Below are positions 44,177-54,264 of a DNA stretch of 64,000 bases, piece after piece. Source of the DNA: CAVSUR01 sp963846005 (GTDB taxonomy: Bacteria; Actinomycetota; Actinomycetes; Streptosporangiales; Streptosporangiaceae); assembly GCA_963846005.1 (NCBI GenBank), contig CAWJUH010000001.1:744001-808000 (forward strand), written 5' to 3'. Both the position numbers and the translations under genes were made by a program. Every line of letters starts with the position of its first letter. The first letter of the stretch is position 1. The notes below the pieces were generated by a model. It was not told where the DNA came from. It was given only the letters and a program-made list of their open reading frames with translations, and made no database searches.

Positions 44177-45313
44177 TCAGCGGCCGTTGAAGGCGTCACG
44201 CAGCCGGGAGAAAAAGCCCTGCTGCCCGGGGGAGAACCGGCCGGGCGGCGCCTCCTCGTCGCGCAGCCGGGCCAGTTCGCGCAGCAGGTTCTCCTGCTCG
44301 GCGTCCAGCTTGACCGGCGTCTCCACCGTGACGTGGATCAGCAGGTCGCCGCGGCCCTGCGCGTTCAGGTGCGCGGTGCCCTGGCCGTACAGCGGGATGG
44401 CCTGGCCGGACTGGGTACCGGGCCGGATGTCGACCTCGGCCGGGCCGTCCAGCGTCTGCACCTTGAGCGTCGCGCCGAGGGCCGCCGCGACCATCGGGAT
44501 GGTCACCGTGCAGTGCAGGTCGTCGCCCTGCCGCTCGAAGATCGGGTGCGCGCGCTGCACGACCTCCAGGAACAGGTCGCCGGGCGGGCCGCCGCCCGGG
44601 CCGGTCTCGCCCTCGCCGGCCAGCTGGATGTGGGTGCCGTCCTCGACCCCGGCCGGGATCCTGACCTTGATGGTGCGCCGGGTCCTGACCCGGCCGTCGG
44701 CATCGCACTCGGGGCACGGCCGCCTGATCACGGTGCCGTAACCGCCGCAGCCGGGGCACGGCCGCGAGGTCATGACCTGGCCCAGGAACGAGCGGGTGAC
44801 CTGGTTGACCTCACCGCGGCCATGGCAGACGTCGCAGGTGACCGGATGGGTGCCGGGCGCGCTGCCCTCGCCGGAGCAGGTCGGGCACACCACCGCGGTG
44901 TCGATGGTCAGGTCCCTGGTCGTGCCGAACGCGCATTCCGACAGGTCCAGCTCGACCCGCAGGGTCGCGTTCCGGCCGCGCCGGGCCCGGCTGCGCGGGC
45001 CGCGGGCGGCCGCGCCGCCGCCGAAGAACGCGTCCATGATGTCGCTGAACGGGAATCCGGCGGCGCCCGCCCCGAACCCGCCGGCGCCGCCGCCGGACGC
45101 GTACGGGTCGGCGCCCAGGTCGTACATCTGCCGCTTCTCCGGGTCGGAGAGCACCTCGTAGGCCTGATTGATCTCCTTGAACCGCTCCTGGACCTGCGGG
45201 TCCGGGTTGACGTCAGGGTGCAGTTCCCTGGCCAGCCTGCGGTAGGCCTTCTTGATCTCGTCGCCGTCGGCGTCCCGGCGGACGCCCAGGCTCGCGTAGT
45301 AGTCGTTTGCCAC
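44177..45313 (-). CDS. dnaJ: Chaperone DnaJ
   Basis: 378 residues from GTG 45313. J domain with YYASLGVRRDADGDEIKKAY and the HPD motif (LARELHPDVNPD). A Gly/Phe-rich linker follows. The zinc centre has four CxxCxGxG-type repeats: CPTCSGEG, CDVCHGRG, CPGCGGYG and the last degenerate CPECDADG. C-terminal client-binding domains follow. Lies eight bases after hrcA, so it is the DnaJ controlled by HrcA/CIRCE. Confidence 0.97.
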   Translation of the reverse strand: MANDYYASLGVRRDADGDEIKKAYRRLARELHPDVNPDPQVQERFKEINQAYEVLSDPEKRQMYDLGADPYASGGGAGGFGAGAAGFPFSDIMDAFFGGGAAARGPRSRARRGRNATLRVELDLSECAFGTTRDLTIDTAVVCPTCSGEGSAPGTHPVTCDVCHGRGEVNQVTRSFLGQVMTSRPCPGCGGYGTVIRRPCPECDADGRVRTRRTIKVRIPAGVEDGTHIQLAGEGETGPGGGPPGDLFLEVVQRAHPIFERQGDDLHCTVTIPMVAAALGATLKVQTLDGPAEVDIRPGTQSGQAIPLYGQGTAHLNAQGRGDLLIHVTVETPVKLDAEQENLLRELARLRDEEAPPGRFSPGQQGFFSRLRDAFNGR

Positions 45314-45321
45314 GCCCGCCC

Positions 45322-46353
45322 CTATGACTCCGCCAGGATCTGGCCCACGTACCGTGCCACCGCGCGCACTGCTCCCATCGCCGTCGGGTAGTCCATCCTG
45401 GTCGGCCCGAGCACGCCCAGCTTGGCCAGCTGCTCGCCCGCGCCGTAGCCGGCCGCCACCAGCGAGGTGCTGCGCAGCCCCTGCACCTCGTTCTCCGCGC
45501 CGATCCGCACGGTGACCGCGTCCTCGCCGGTCGACTCGCCGAGCAGCCGGATCAGCACCACCTGCTCCTCCAGGGCCTCCAGCACTTCCTGCAGGCCGCG
45601 GGAGAAATCACCTGCGGTCAGGTTAGCCGCGCCGCCGACCACGACGCGCTCCTCGTGCCGTTCGACCAGTGTCTCCAGGATCACCGAGAAGATCGCCGCG
45701 GCGTTGGCCCGCTCGTCCGCGGCGTTGGCCCGCTCGTCCGGCACGACCCGCTCGGGCAGGCCGGCCACGATCGCGGCCACCTCGGTCAGCCGCTGGCCGT
45801 CCAGGCAGGCGTTGAGCACCGCGCGCAGCTGGGTGATGGAATCCTCGCCGATCGCCCGGGGCAGCTCGATCACCCGCTGCTCGACCCGGCCGGTGTCGGT
45901 GATCAGCACCAGCAGCAGCCGCCGCTCGGTGAGCGGCACCAGCTCGACGTGCCGCACCGTGGACCGGGTCAGCGACGGGTACTGCACCATCGCGACCTGC
46001 CGGGTGAGCTGAGCCAGCAGCCGCACGGTGCGCAGCACCACGTCGTCGAGGTCATACGCGCCGGCCAGGAAGGACTCGACGGCGCGCCGCTCGGCCCTGG
46101 TGAAGGGCTTGACCCCGGACAGCCGGTCGACGAACAGCCGGTAGCCCTTGTCGGTGGGAACCCGGCCGGCGCTGGTGTGCGGCTGGACGATGTAGCCCTG
46201 CTCTTCCAGCACCGCCATGTCGTTGCGGATCGTCGCCGGGGAGACGTCCAGGTTGTGCCGGTCCACCAGGGACTTCGAGCCGACCGGCTCCTGGGCCGAC
46301 ACGTAATCCTCCACGATGGCGCGCAAGACCGCTAGCTTCCTGTCGTCAAGCAT
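45322..46353 (-). CDS. hrcA: Heat-inducible repressor HrcA
   Basis: 343 residues from ATG 46353 with AAGGGAGGG upstream. The N-terminal winged helix is DDRKLAVLRAIVEDYVSAQEPVGSKSL...SPATIRNDMAVLEEQGYI. A GAF-like core follows. A tandem 21-bp duplication adds the repeat DERANAADERANAA at about residues 215-230. Binds the CIRCE element immediately upstream of its own gene and, with dnaJ, forms the heat-shock operon. Confidence 0.97.
   Translation of the reverse strand: MLDDRKLAVLRAIVEDYVSAQEPVGSKSLVDRHNLDVSPATIRNDMAVLEEQGYIVQPHTSAGRVPTDKGYRLFVDRLSGVKPFTRAERRAVESFLAGAYDLDDVVLRTVRLLAQLTRQVAMVQYPSLTRSTVRHVELVPLTERRLLLVLITDTGRVEQRVIELPRAIGEDSITQLRAVLNACLDGQRLTEVAAIVAGLPERVVPDERANAADERANAAAIFSVILETLVERHEERVVVGGAANLTAGDFSRGLQEVLEALEEQVVLIRLLGESTGEDAVTVRIGAENEVQGLRSTSLVAAGYGAGEQLAKLGVLGPTRMDYPTAMGAVRAVARYVGQILAES
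45698..45739. repeat. Perfect 21-bp tandem duplication in hrcA
   Basis: Bases 45698-45718 and 45719-45739 are identical (GCGGCGTTGGCC then CGCTCGTCC). The frame is preserved and seven residues are added to the HrcA core. Confidence 0.97.
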
Positions 46354-46364
46354 GCGGCCCTCCC

Positions 46365-46391
46365 TTGGCACTCACGTGTTACGAGTGCCAA
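46365..46391. promoter_or_regulatory. CIRCE element
   Basis: TTGGCACTC (46365-46373), nine bases, GAGTGCCAA (46383-46391): a perfect inverted repeat that matches the CIRCE consensus (TTAGCACTC-N9-GAGTGCTAA) except for one symmetric change in each arm. It sits 12 bases upstream of the hrcA start, where HrcA binding would block transcription. This is the self-regulatory site of the hrcA-dnaJ operon. Confidence 0.96.
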
Positions 46392-46497
46392 GTCTAGGGC
46401 GCGAATGGCAGTGGCGGCACGCGCCGGCGGCCGGCGTTCGATTCGCCGTCCCCGGCCGTACCGTCTAGCGTTGATTCACCACCGCGACCGACGAGGG

Positions 46498-47040
46498 ATG
46501 ATGACGGGCCACCCATCGCAGCCGCCCCCGGGCCGGGCCGCCGGGCGCGGCGAGGCCGGCGGCGCGCTGGACGAGAGCACCGGGCCGCAGCCCGCCGCGC
46601 TGGACGACGGCTGGCCGATTGACCCGCCCGCCCCGCCCGCGCCCGGGCCGGCCCCGGCTGACCCGGCCCCGGGCCGTCCGCCAGGTCCGGCGGCGCCGGA
46701 ATGGCGGCTGGCGGTGCTCGGCTACCTGGGCGTCCCGTTCCTGAGCGTGCTCGGGCCGCTCGCGGTGTACCTGGCCGGCCGCGGCGAGGCGTTCACCCGG
46801 CGGCACGCCGCCCAGGCGCTGAACCTGGCCATCACCGTGCTGATCTACAACTTCTGCGCGCTGCTCATGGGCAGCGTGCTCGCGCTGGACTCGCTCTCCG
46901 TCGCGCTGACCATCATGATCCCGGTCACGGCGGCCTTGTGGCTGACAGCGCTCTACTATCTGGCCCGCTGCGCGCTGGCGGCCAGCCAGGGCGGATTCCG
47001 CCAGGTCCCGGCCTGGCTGTGCGCCACCCTGGTGCGCTGA
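46498..47040 (+). CDS. DUF4870 membrane protein
   Basis: 180 residues; tandem ATG codons at 46498 and 46501 after ACGAGGG, either could be used. A Pro/Gly/Ala-rich cytosolic start (residues 1-70) is followed by a DUF4870 (Tic20-like) domain: LAVLGYLGVPFLSVLGPL, then FTRRHAAQALNLAI, the conserved HAxxALN block, and two more helices. Four membrane segments in total. Function unknown. Divergent from hrcA, and located between hemW and hrcA as in other actinomycetes. Confidence 0.85.
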   Translation: MMTGHPSQPPPGRAAGRGEAGGALDESTGPQPAALDDGWPIDPPAPPAPGPAPADPAPGRPPGPAAPEWRLAVLGYLGVPFLSVLGPLAVYLAGRGEAFTRRHAAQALNLAITVLIYNFCALLMGSVLALDSLSVALTIMIPVTAALWLTALYYLARCALAASQGGFRQVPAWLCATLVR

Positions 47041-47074
47041 GATCTCGTGCGCCGGGCCGCTCCGGCCGCCGCGG

Positions 47075-48295
47075 TCAGTCGGTCAGGCCGCGGATGACCG
47101 CGTCGGCCAGGAGCCGGCCCCGGCGGGTCAGCACCACCCGGCCGGCATCCAGGTCATCGCCGCGGGCCAGGCCGTCGGCGACGGCCGCGGCAGCCGCCGA
47201 CCGCCCGGCCGGGCTCAGCGCGGCCGCCGGGCAGCCCGCAGCGAGCCGGGTGCGCAGCATGATGTCCTCGGTGCGACGCTCGGCGCCGCTGAGCACCTCG
47301 CGGGCCTGCGCCGGGCTGGCGCCGGCCGCCAGCCGCCTGGCGTAGGCGGCCGGGTGCCGGACGTTCCACCACCGCGTGCCGCCGACGTGGCTGTGCGCGC
47401 CCGGGCCGATCCCCCACCAGTCGCCGCCGGTCCAGTAGAGCAGGTTGTGGCGGCACCGGGCGGCCGGGCCCGCGGCCCAGTTGGAGATCTCGTACCAGTC
47501 CAGGCCCCGCCGCGACAGCAGCTCGTCGGCCATCAGGTAGCGGTCGGCCAGCGCGTCCTCGTCCGGCCCGGGCAGCTCGCCGCGGCGGATCCTGGCCGCC
47601 AGCCGGGTGCCGTCCTCCACGATCAGCGCGTACGCCGAGACGTGGTCGGGGCCGGCCGCTGCGGCGGCCCGCAGCGAAGCATCCCAGTCCGCATCGCTCT
47701 CCCCCGGCGTGCCGTAGATCAGGTCCAGGCTGACGTGCTCGAACCCGGCCTCGCGGGCCCACCGGGCGCAAGCCTGCGGCCGGCCGGGCTGGTGCACCCG
47801 GTCCAGTACGGCCAGCACGTGCGGCACCGCGCTTTGCATGCCGAGCGAGATCCGGGTCAGTCCGGCGGCGCGCAGCTGCGCCAGCGCGGGCTGGCCGACG
47901 CTCTCCGGGTTCGCCTCGGTGGTGACCTCGGCGCCAGGCGCCAGCCCGAACTCGGCGCCGATCGCGGCCAGGATCGCGCCGAGGTCTCCGGGCGGCAGCA
48001 GCGTCGGCGTCCCGCCGCCGAAGAACACCGAGGTCACCGGCAGGTCCGCCGCGCCGAGCACGCGGCGGGCGAGCCGGATCTCCGCGATCGCCTGCGCCGC
48101 GTACCCGGCGCGGGAGGCGCCCGGGCCGAGCTCGGCGGCGGTGTAGGTGTTGAAGTCGCAGTAGCCGCACCGGGTCGCGCAGAACGGCACGTGCACGTAG
48201 ATGCCGAACGGCCGGGTGCCGAGCCCGGTCAGCGCGCTGCCCGGCAGCGCGCCGTCAGCGGGCCCGGGCTGGCCGGGCGGGGGCGGTCCTGGCAT
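47075..48295 (-). CDS. hemW: HemW-type radical SAM protein
   Basis: 406 residues from ATG 48295. The radical SAM cluster motif is CATRCGYCDF (CxxxCxxC), preceded by FGIYVHVPF as in HemW/coproporphyrinogen-III-oxidase-like proteins. VFFGGGTPTLLPP is the second conserved block. The C-terminal HemN-type winged domain includes RHNLLYWTGGDWWGIGPGAHS. Family members are now thought to be haem chaperones rather than oxidases. A Gly/Pro N-terminal extension precedes the core. Confidence 0.94.
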   Translation of the reverse strand: MPGPPPPGQPGPADGALPGSALTGLGTRPFGIYVHVPFCATRCGYCDFNTYTAAELGPGASRAGYAAQAIAEIRLARRVLGAADLPVTSVFFGGGTPTLLPPGDLGAILAAIGAEFGLAPGAEVTTEANPESVGQPALAQLRAAGLTRISLGMQSAVPHVLAVLDRVHQPGRPQACARWAREAGFEHVSLDLIYGTPGESDADWDASLRAAAAAGPDHVSAYALIVEDGTRLAARIRRGELPGPDEDALADRYLMADELLSRRGLDWYEISNWAAGPAARCRHNLLYWTGGDWWGIGPGAHSHVGGTRWWNVRHPAAYARRLAAGASPAQAREVLSGAERRTEDIMLRTRLAAGCPAAALSPAGRSAAAAAVADGLARGDDLDAGRVVLTRRGRLLADAVIRGLTD

Positions 48296-48335
48296 CGCGC
48301 GTCAGCGTCCCGCGGTCCTGCGCGCGGGCCCGGCG

Positions 48336-49007
48336 CTAGGCACCGGCCCGGGCCAGCACGTCCGCGCCGATCTCGTCCCACTTGCCGCCGCGGCCGGGCA
48401 CCTCCAGCAGCCGCCGCATCAGGCCGGCGTCACCGTAGAAGGCCCGCATCGACTCGGCCACGGTCACCTGCACCTCCGGCCGGTGCAGCAGCCGGACCGG
48501 GTCGCCCGCGCCGACCTCGCCCGGGGTGAGCACGCGCAGGTAGGCGCCGGGCCGTCCGGCGCGGGCGAACCGGCGCACCCAGTGCGGCTCGCTGAGCCAG
48601 GCCTTGAAGGTGTTGCAGGGAATCCGCGGCGAGGTGACCTGCACGACCGCGGTGCCGAGCCGCCAGGTCTCGCCGATCAGCGCGCCGCTGACCTCCACTC
48701 CGGCGGTGGTGATGTTCTCGCCGAAGATGCCGTTGCGCAGCTCGCGGCCCAGCTGCTCGGTCCACCAGTCCAGGTCCTCGCGGGCGTAGGCGTACACCGC
48801 CTGCTCGGTGCCGCCGTGGTTGCCGGTGTCGGTGCACTCGTCGCCGTCGAGGCCGAGCGAGCCGACCGCCACCCGTCCCGGCCGCGGCTGCTTGTCGATC
48901 GCGCTGGCGCCGAGCTGCGGGCCGTCCATCGGCCTGGTCCGGCCGGTGCTGACCGCCAGCACCCGCCCGGCGGGCGCACCGGGGCCGCCGGCTGCCGCAT
49001 TGCTCAT
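48336..49007 (-). CDS. MOSC-domain protein (YiiM-like)
   Basis: 223 residues from ATG 49007. MOSC signatures: DGDECTDTGNHGGTEQAVYAYAREDL region, GIFGENITTAGV, and the conserved Cys in SPRIPCNTFKAW, which in this family handles molybdenum cofactor sulfur or N-hydroxylated substrates. A C-terminal YiiM-type helical segment follows. No signal peptide. Convergent with the upstream gene context; no partner enzyme seen. Confidence 0.9.
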   Translation of the reverse strand: MSNAAAGGPGAPAGRVLAVSTGRTRPMDGPQLGASAIDKQPRPGRVAVGSLGLDGDECTDTGNHGGTEQAVYAYAREDLDWWTEQLGRELRNGIFGENITTAGVEVSGALIGETWRLGTAVVQVTSPRIPCNTFKAWLSEPHWVRRFARAGRPGAYLRVLTPGEVGAGDPVRLLHRPEVQVTVAESMRAFYGDAGLMRRLLEVPGRGGKWDEIGADVLARAGA

Positions 49008-49108
49008 GCGCCGCAGGTTATCCGACCGGGCCGGGCTGGGCCGCATCCAGCTTTCCGGCCGCGGGTTAGGCTGGAGCCAGCACAGTCAGACGCGGGGATG
49101 GCGGGCAG

Positions 49109-49585
49109 ATGACAGTGAGCAGCTTCGGCCAGATGAGGGCCTCCGACACCGATCGGGACGCCGCCACCGGCCTGCTCCAGACGGCCTACGCCGAGGGCCG
49201 GCTCGACGGCGAGGAGTACGAGGAGCGGCTCGGCCGGGCGCTGACCGCGCGCACCTACGCCGACCTGGACGTGCTGACCAGGGACCTGCCGCGCAGCCAG
49301 CCGGCCCCGGCCCCGGCGCCGCGCTGGCCGCCCGCCGCGCCGCGCCGGACCAACCCGCTGGCCGTCGCCTCGCTGATCTGCGGCGCCGCGCAGCCGTTCA
49401 CCGGGATGCTCACCACCATCCCGGCCATCGTGCTCGGGCACATGGCCCGCTCCCAGATCCGGCGCAGCGGGGACGACGGGGCCGGGCTGGCCGCCTGGGG
49501 CCTGGCGCTCGGCTGGGCGGGCGTGGTGATCCCGTTGCTGTTCCTGCTGCTGTTCGCGATAGCGGTGGGGCAGGCTCTGCACTGA
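49109..49585 (+). CDS. DUF1707 + DUF4190 membrane protein
   Basis: 158 residues from ATG 49109. The DUF1707 domain (MRASDTDRDAATGLLQTAYA...GRLDGEEYEERL) is followed by a Pro/Ala linker and two membrane helices of DUF4190 type (NPLAVASLICGAAQPFT; GLALGWAGVVIPLLFLLL). The combination suggests a soluble sensor-like N-terminal module attached to a DUF4190 membrane unit. Role unknown. A separate DUF4190 protein is 125 bases downstream. Confidence 0.85.
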   Translation: MTVSSFGQMRASDTDRDAATGLLQTAYAEGRLDGEEYEERLGRALTARTYADLDVLTRDLPRSQPAPAPAPRWPPAAPRRTNPLAVASLICGAAQPFTGMLTTIPAIVLGHMARSQIRRSGDDGAGLAAWGLALGWAGVVIPLLFLLLFAIAVGQALH

Positions 49586-49709
49586 GGCAATTGATGGCGA
49601 CCAGGCGAGTATCCGCTGCTGCGGGGGTAGGTCAGCCATTAGCATGTCCGACTGACAGCGCGGCCGGCGGTCCCGCCGAGCGCGCCCGGCATCCGGGGAT
49701 GACGATCGC

Positions 49710-50444
49710 ATGAGCTCAGACGACTACGGCGACGGCCGGGACCAGTGGGGACAATCCGGCGGGCAGCAGGAGCAGGGCAGCCAGCCGGACCAGCCTGACC
49801 AGGGCGGTCAGCCGGGCCAGCCTGACCAGGGCGGCCAGCCGGGCCAGTATCCGCAGTACGGCCAGCAGTACGGCGAGGGACAGCAGTACGGCCAGGAGCA
49901 GCAGTACGGTCAGGAGCAGCAGTACGGCCAGGAGCAGCAGTACGGCCAGGGCCAGCAGGCCGGCCAGCCGCAGTACGGTCAGGGCCAGTACGGCCAGTAT
50001 CCGCAGCCCGGCCAGTACGGCCAGCAGGGCGATTACGGCCAGCAGGGCGGCTACGGCCAGCAGGGCGATTACGGGCAGCAGGGACAGTACGGGCAGCAGC
50101 CGGGACAGTACGGTCAGCAGCCCCAGTACGGCCAGCCCGGCCCGTATTCCCAGTACCCGCAGCAGGGCGGCCAGGTCCCGGCCTACGGGGGCGGGGGTTA
50201 CGGCCCGGCCAAGACCAACGGCACCTCGATTGCGGCGCTGGTGCTCGGGATAGTCGGCTTCCTCATCCCGCTGGCCTCGATCGCCGCGCTGATCTGCGGC
50301 CCGATCAGCCTCGGCCAGATCCGCCGGACCGGCGAGCGCGGCCGCGGCATGGCCATCGCCGGCATCGTGCTGGGCGCGCTGGTAGTGGTCGGCTACATCA
50401 TCATCATTATCGCGGCGGTCGCCACCTCGGGCAGCAACTCCTAG
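49710..50444 (+). CDS. Gln/Gly/Tyr-rich DUF4190 membrane protein
   Basis: 244 residues from ATG 49710. Residues 5-165 are almost entirely Q, G, Y, P and D, built from short degenerate units such as QQYGQE and YGQQGD, with no hydrophobic core, resembling prion-like disordered domains. The end is a DUF4190 domain: NGTSIAALVLGIVGFLIPL, SLGQIRRTGERGRGM and a final membrane helix. The low-complexity region should be cytosolic or surface-exposed depending on topology. Function unknown. The stop codon is inside the first copy of a 33-bp duplication. Confidence 0.85.
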   Translation: MSSDDYGDGRDQWGQSGGQQEQGSQPDQPDQGGQPGQPDQGGQPGQYPQYGQQYGEGQQYGQEQQYGQEQQYGQEQQYGQGQQAGQPQYGQGQYGQYPQPGQYGQQGDYGQQGGYGQQGDYGQQGQYGQQPGQYGQQPQYGQPGPYSQYPQQGGQVPAYGGGGYGPAKTNGTSIAALVLGIVGFLIPLASIAALICGPISLGQIRRTGERGRGMAIAGIVLGALVVVGYIIIIIAAVATSGSNS

Positions 50445-50501
50445 CCCCGGCGGGCCCGGGCGTCCGGGAACTCCTAGCCCCGGCGGGCCCGGGCGTCCGG
50501 G
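50436..50501. repeat. Perfect 33-bp tandem duplication spanning a stop codon
   Basis: 50436-50468 and 50469-50501 are identical, each beginning AACTCCTAGCCCC and ending GCGTCCGGG. The first copy contains the stop codon of the DUF4190 gene and a GC palindrome (CCCGGGC type); the second copy repeats both just before the convergent lepA stop at 50508. It may be a duplicated terminator. Confidence 0.97.
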
Positions 50502-50507
50502 CTGGCG

Positions 50508-52442
<1,935 letters not shown>

Positions 52443-52815
52443 CCGTCGATCGTCGTTTCCCGGGCCGGTCCCGGTGGTGTCCCGCCGTTCCGGCCGCCGG
52501 TTCAGCGGGCCGGTCCCGGCCTGCGGGCGGGCGGCTTGTTGTCGCCGTCTATGGTTGCATGCCGCGGCCGGTGCCCACGCCAGCCCGGCCCGGCGGCGGC
52601 CGCGGGCGCGGGCCGGCGGCCCGATGCCGGCGTTTAATTTGAGCGGCCGGCCTGATCTCGGATAGTCTGTGCTGTCGGCTGTCTGCATGCCCGCCGTACG
52701 TCCGGGTGCGCAGTGCCCGGCGCCGCCACCCGGCGCCCGCCCGGCACGACCGGACCCACCTGAGTCATCTGAGCCCAGTCATCTGAGCCCTGAGTCATTA
52801 GAGCGAGGCATTCGC
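52443..52815. other. lepA/rpsT divergent intergenic region with 14-bp repeats
   Basis: About 370 bases without a gene. Close to rpsT, AGTCATCTGAGCCC occurs at 52763-52776 and again at 52777-52790, followed by a degenerate copy AGTCATTAGAGC. The region should contain the promoters of both genes; no clear -10/-35 pair stands out. The repeats could be protein-binding sites or part of the S20 leader. Confidence 0.6.
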
Positions 52816-53091
52816 GTGGCGAACATCAAGTCGCAGATCAAGCGCAACAAGCAGAACGAGCGGGCCCGTCAGCGCAACAAGGCCGTCAAGTCCGAGCTGA
52901 GGACCTACGTGCGCCACTTCCGCGAGGCAGCGGACGCCGGCGACGTCGAGACCGCGACCACCGCGTTGCAGACCGCCTCGGTCAAGCTGGACAAGGCCGT
53001 CAGCAAGGGCGTCATCCACCGCAACCAGGCCGCCAACCGCAAGTCGGCGATCGCCCGCCACCTGGAGCAGGCCAAGCAGTCAGAGCGCTAG
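52816..53091 (+). CDS. rpsT: 30S ribosomal protein S20
   Basis: 91 residues from GTG 52816 with GAGCGAGG upstream. It begins ANIKSQIKRNKQNERARQRNKAVK, the family N-terminus that binds 16S rRNA, and the C-terminus has NRKSAIARHLEQAKQSER. Full length. The stop TAG (53089-53091) forms CTAG with the stop of convergent holA, so the two genes overlap by four bases. Confidence 0.97.
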   Translation: MANIKSQIKRNKQNERARQRNKAVKSELRTYVRHFREAADAGDVETATTALQTASVKLDKAVSKGVIHRNQAANRKSAIARHLEQAKQSER

Positions 53092-54193
53092 CGGCCAGCG
53101 CGGCAGGCGACGATCGTGGTGATGGCCTTCTCCAGCGCGTAGGCGGCGCTGGCGCCCTCCCCCTTGACCTGCGCGTCGGCCGTGGCCACCGCGCTGTGCG
53201 CGCGGGCCACCCCGTCCGGGGTCCAGCCGCGCAGCTGCTGGCGGACCCGGTCGATCTTCCACGGCGGCATGCCCAGCTCGGCGGCCAGCGTCTCGCTGCG
53301 CTGGCCGCGCGGCGCGCTGCCCACCCGGCCGAGGGCCCGGACGCCCTGGGCGAGCGCGCTGCTGATCAGCACCGGTGAGGTGCCGACCGCCAGCGCCCAG
53401 CGCAGCTGCTCCAGCGCGTCGGCTAGCCTGCCCTCGACGGCCCGGTCGGCGACGGTGAAGCCGGTAGCCTCGGCCCGGCCGCGGTAGTACTGGCCGACGA
53501 CTGCCGCGGTGACCGTGCCGGTGGTGTCGGCGGCAAGCTGGCTGACGGCCGCCGCCAGCTCGCGCAGGTCGGTGCCGACCGCGTCGAGCAGGCCCCGCAG
53601 GCCGCCCTCATCGGCCTTGCGGCCGTGGCGGCGGAACTCGCCGCGCAGGAAGTCCATCCGCTCGCCGAACCGGCGCACGGCCGGGCAGTCGATCCGGCTG
53701 GCCCCGGCCGACAGCAGCCCGGCCAGCAGGGTCTTGCCCTTCGCGCCGCCGGCGTGGGCCACGGCCAGCACGGCGCCGGGCGCCGGATCGGCTGCATAGC
53801 GCAGCAGCTCGGCCGCGGCGTCCTTGCCCGCGTCCTGCGCGGACCTGATGACCACCACGCAGCCGCCGCCGAACAGCGACGGCGCGGTCAGCCCGGCCAG
53901 CTCGCCCGGCGCGAGGTCCGCGGCCCGCACGTCATGCACGTCCGGCCGGGCGGCGCCGGCGCCGGCGGCCGGCCCGCGATCGTCCGCCGCGGCGGCGCCT
54001 GCCGCCCGGACCGGGTCCGGCGCCCCGGCCGGATCGCTGGCGGCGGCGCCGGCCGCGGCCAGGATTGCGGTGATGGCCCGCTCGGCCAGGAATTCCTCGT
54101 CGCCGACGATGACGGTGACCGGGGCGGGCGGGCCGGCCGCGCCGCGGCCGGCCCGGGCCGGCCGCGCGGCACGGCGTCACGGGCTGGGGGCAT
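53088..54193 (-). CDS. holA: DNA polymerase III delta subunit (apparent N-terminal frameshift)
   Basis: The main frame includes VTVIVGDEEFLAERAITAIL (clamp-loader N-terminal strand) and runs to TAG at 53088, with RIDCPAVRRFGERMDFLRGEF and DLRELAAAVSQLAADT typical of delta. In this frame, no ATG, GTG or TTG occurs between the TGA at 54177-54179 and that strand. A plausible ATG at 54193 lies in another frame, and the switch must fall in the G/C run at about 54121-54170. An internal start (ATG 53939) would lose the N-terminal domain. Essential gene, so a base-call error is likely. Confidence 0.85.
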
Positions 54194-54264
54194 GACCGCA
54201 GCATGTCATGCGGTGAAGCCATCGCGGCGCCAGGACCAGATTCCGCCCGGCCGCGGGACGGTCC

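Noticed and set aside
49850..50170. Repetitive CAGTACGG units considered as a CRISPR or origin-type array
   Set aside because: Units are short and degenerate, and encode a continuous Gln/Gly/Tyr-rich protein segment.
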